DNA from: JAVBKA01 sp031546715
GTDB lineage: Bacteria > Bacillota > Clostridia > Oscillospirales > UBA929
Assembly (NCBI GenBank): GCA_031546715.1
Contig: JAVBKA010000159.1
Coordinates: 1 to 6,205 of the forward strand
Length of the DNA: 6,205 nt
Direction of reading: 5' to 3'
Shown here: positions 4,915 through 6,205 of the stretch, in pieces
Layout: each line of letters starts with the position of its first letter
How positions within the stretch are numbered: the first letter of the stretch is position 1
The notes under the pieces: model-generated
Databases searched by the model: none
Told to the model about the DNA's origin: nothing
Seen by the model: only the letters and a program-made list of their open reading frames with translations
Position numbers and translations under genes: made by a program

Positions 4915-6205
4915 ATGAAACTCAAAAGCATCGCAGTACTGTTCCTCGTCGTTGCTCTTCTAGCAGGTTGCGCATCAAAATCACCTAGCCCGTCAGCTCC
5001 AGCCACCGGAAGCGCGTCACCGTCAGCGTCAACGTCAACCACTGAATCAGCATCACCTAGCGAGCAAGTCCCTGAGTTAGAGCCCGTTGAATTGTCATGG
5101 TTTTTCGTGGGTGGGTTTCCACAGGCAGATCAAGATTTAGTTTTCGCTGAGTTTAACACAGCATTAAAGGAAAAAATTAATGCAACAGTTAAGTTCAATG
5201 CTCTCGGATGGGGCGACTATGAGCAAAAAATGAAAGTCGTTATCTCTTCAGGAGAAGAATACGACTTATGCTTTACCTCCAACTGGATGAACAATTACGT
5301 CTTAAATGCATCCAAGGGCGCATTCTTACCACTTGATGATTTATTAGTCGAATATGCGCCAAAATCATATGCGCAAGTTCCAGCGGATTTCTGGGACGCC
5401 ACAAAGGTTAATGGAAAAATTTACGGCTTCGTTAACGAGCAAATCTCAGCCCGTGCTCCTACATACGGCGTAATCACCGAGCTAGCAACAAAGTACAACT
5501 TTGACATTAATTCTGTTGCAAAAAATGACATCAGCGGATACGAGGCATTCTTAACCGCAGCAGTCAAGGATAATCCAAAGGCTTATTTCAACTCCGACTT
5601 CGATAATCCTGCATACTTTAAACAAGACTTTATCGCTGGCTGGAATATTCCTGGCGCTATCTACGCTGACGATACAACAACAAAAGTATTTAACCAATTT
5701 GAATCGCCTGAGATGATTGCGTATGCTGATGTTCTACGTGACTTCAACTCAAAAGGACTAATGAACTCAGAAGAGAGAATTTCTACAGCGATTGCTTCTA
5801 CTGAAGAAGTCAAAAACAAAAAAATGGTTGCAAAAATGGACGGCGCATACAAGCCAGGCGTTGAAGTTCAAGAGTTCTTAAATCACGGCGTTGAAGTAAC
5901 TGATATCGCCGGTGCAGAGCCAATTCTTTCAACTTCAGGCATTACAGCAACATTGCAAGCCATCAGCCGCAGCTCAAAGAATCCTGAGCGCGCTATGATG
6001 CTTCTTGAGCTCATGAACACTGACCAATATTTCTACAATCTTTTGAACTACGGAATCAAAGACAAACACTTCACACTAGATGCCGAAGGCTTCATGGTTA
6101 AAGAAGGCGAAGAAGCCAATAAATATGCTCCTAACGTGCCTTGGATGTTTGCTTCAAACTATATGGCATATGTAAGCAAAGGTATGCCTAAGGATGTTTG
6201 GGAAC
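4915..6205 (+). CDS. Sugar ABC importer solute-binding lipoprotein (LplA/YtcQ-like), 3' end outside window
   Basis: This is the extracellular ligand-binding subunit of the importer. An ideal AGGAGG (4901-4906) lies 8 bases before the ATG, and 430 codons are open to the window end with no stop. The signal peptide MKLKSIAVLFLVVALLAGC has the lipobox LAGC with Cys19 as the lipid anchor. Residues 20-50 are a Ser/Pro/Ala/Thr-rich linker to the membrane. The folded domain starts near VELSWFF (about 58). The stretch KMKVVISSGEEYDLCFTSNW (about 102-121) and the later NLLNYGIKDKHFTL (about 376-389) match the LplA/DUF3502-type family. Relatives are about 480-560 residues, so perhaps 50-130 residues are missing. 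Codons ending in C or matching abundant tRNAs (AAC, GAC, TTC, GGC) are more frequent than in the two permease genes, which fits high expression. The bound sugar is unknown. Confidence 0.93.
   Translation, partial: MKLKSIAVLFLVVALLAGCASKSPSPSAPATGSASPSASTSTTESASPSEQVPELEPVELSWFFVGGFPQADQDLVFAEFNTALKEKINATVKFNALGWGDYEQKMKVVISSGEEYDLCFTSNWMNNYVLNASKGAFLPLDDLLVEYAPKSYAQVPADFWDATKVNGKIYGFVNEQISARAPTYGVITELATKYNFDINSVAKNDISGYEAFLTAAVKDNPKAYFNSDFDNPAYFKQDFIAGWNIPGAIYADDTTTKVFNQFESPEMIAYADVLRDFNSKGLMNSEERISTAIASTEEVKNKKMVAKMDGAYKPGVEVQEFLNHGVEVTDIAGAEPILSTSGITATLQAISRSSKNPERAMMLLELMNTDQYFYNLLNYGIKDKHFTLDAEGFMVKEGEEANKYAPNVPWMFASNYMAYVSKGMPKDVWE
5014..5037 (+). repeat. Four in-frame hexamer repeats (NCGTCA) in the lipoprotein linker
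   Basis: GCGTCA, CCGTCA, GCGTCA and ACGTCA follow directly and encode Ala-Ser, Pro-Ser, Ala-Ser and Thr-Ser (residues 34-41). They lie in the flexible linker between lipid anchor and binding domain. Slippage could add or remove units without changing the frame. Confidence 0.7.

Overview
The window looks like a Firmicutes chromosome segment, probably from a clostridial or Paenibacillus-like lineage. The evidence is AT-rich DNA, strong AGGAGG-type ribosome binding sites, sigma-A-like promoter hexamers, a tRNA gene with encoded CCA, and a lipoprotein-type sugar importer next to a membrane-spanning AraC-family regulator. Genus and species cannot be read from this sequence alone.

Layout. Positions 1-420 are a boundary zone. 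It holds a tRNA-Thr(GGT) gene with its own terminator, then the broken 3' end of a HicB/ribbon-helix-helix antitoxin-like gene, then a hairpin with an A-tract on one side and a T-tract on the other that can terminate transcription from both directions. On the minus strand, 447-2711 encodes a 754-residue regulator with an outside sensor domain between two membrane segments, a degenerate GGDEF-like middle domain and a C-terminal AraC double helix-turn-helix. A 363-base divergent intergenic region (2712-3074) follows, carrying promoter signals and an array of four 11-bp repeats. On the plus strand come two permeases of the LplB/LplC type (3075-3983 and 3999-4877) and a lipoprotein solute-binding protein (4915 to the window end, incomplete).

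How it fits together (inference from family knowledge and gene order): the lipoprotein captures an oligosaccharide outside the cell and delivers it to the permease heterodimer. No ATPase gene lies in the window, so the importer probably uses an ATPase encoded elsewhere, as relatives do with a shared MsmX-type protein. The divergent regulator probably senses a related sugar or stress outside the membrane and activates the importer operon through the repeated sites upstream of it. No glycoside hydrolase is present, so the substrate is unknown.

No wholly new system is evident. The most unusual items are the helically phased 11-bp repeat array in the importer control region and the frameshifted antitoxin remnant between the two terminators.
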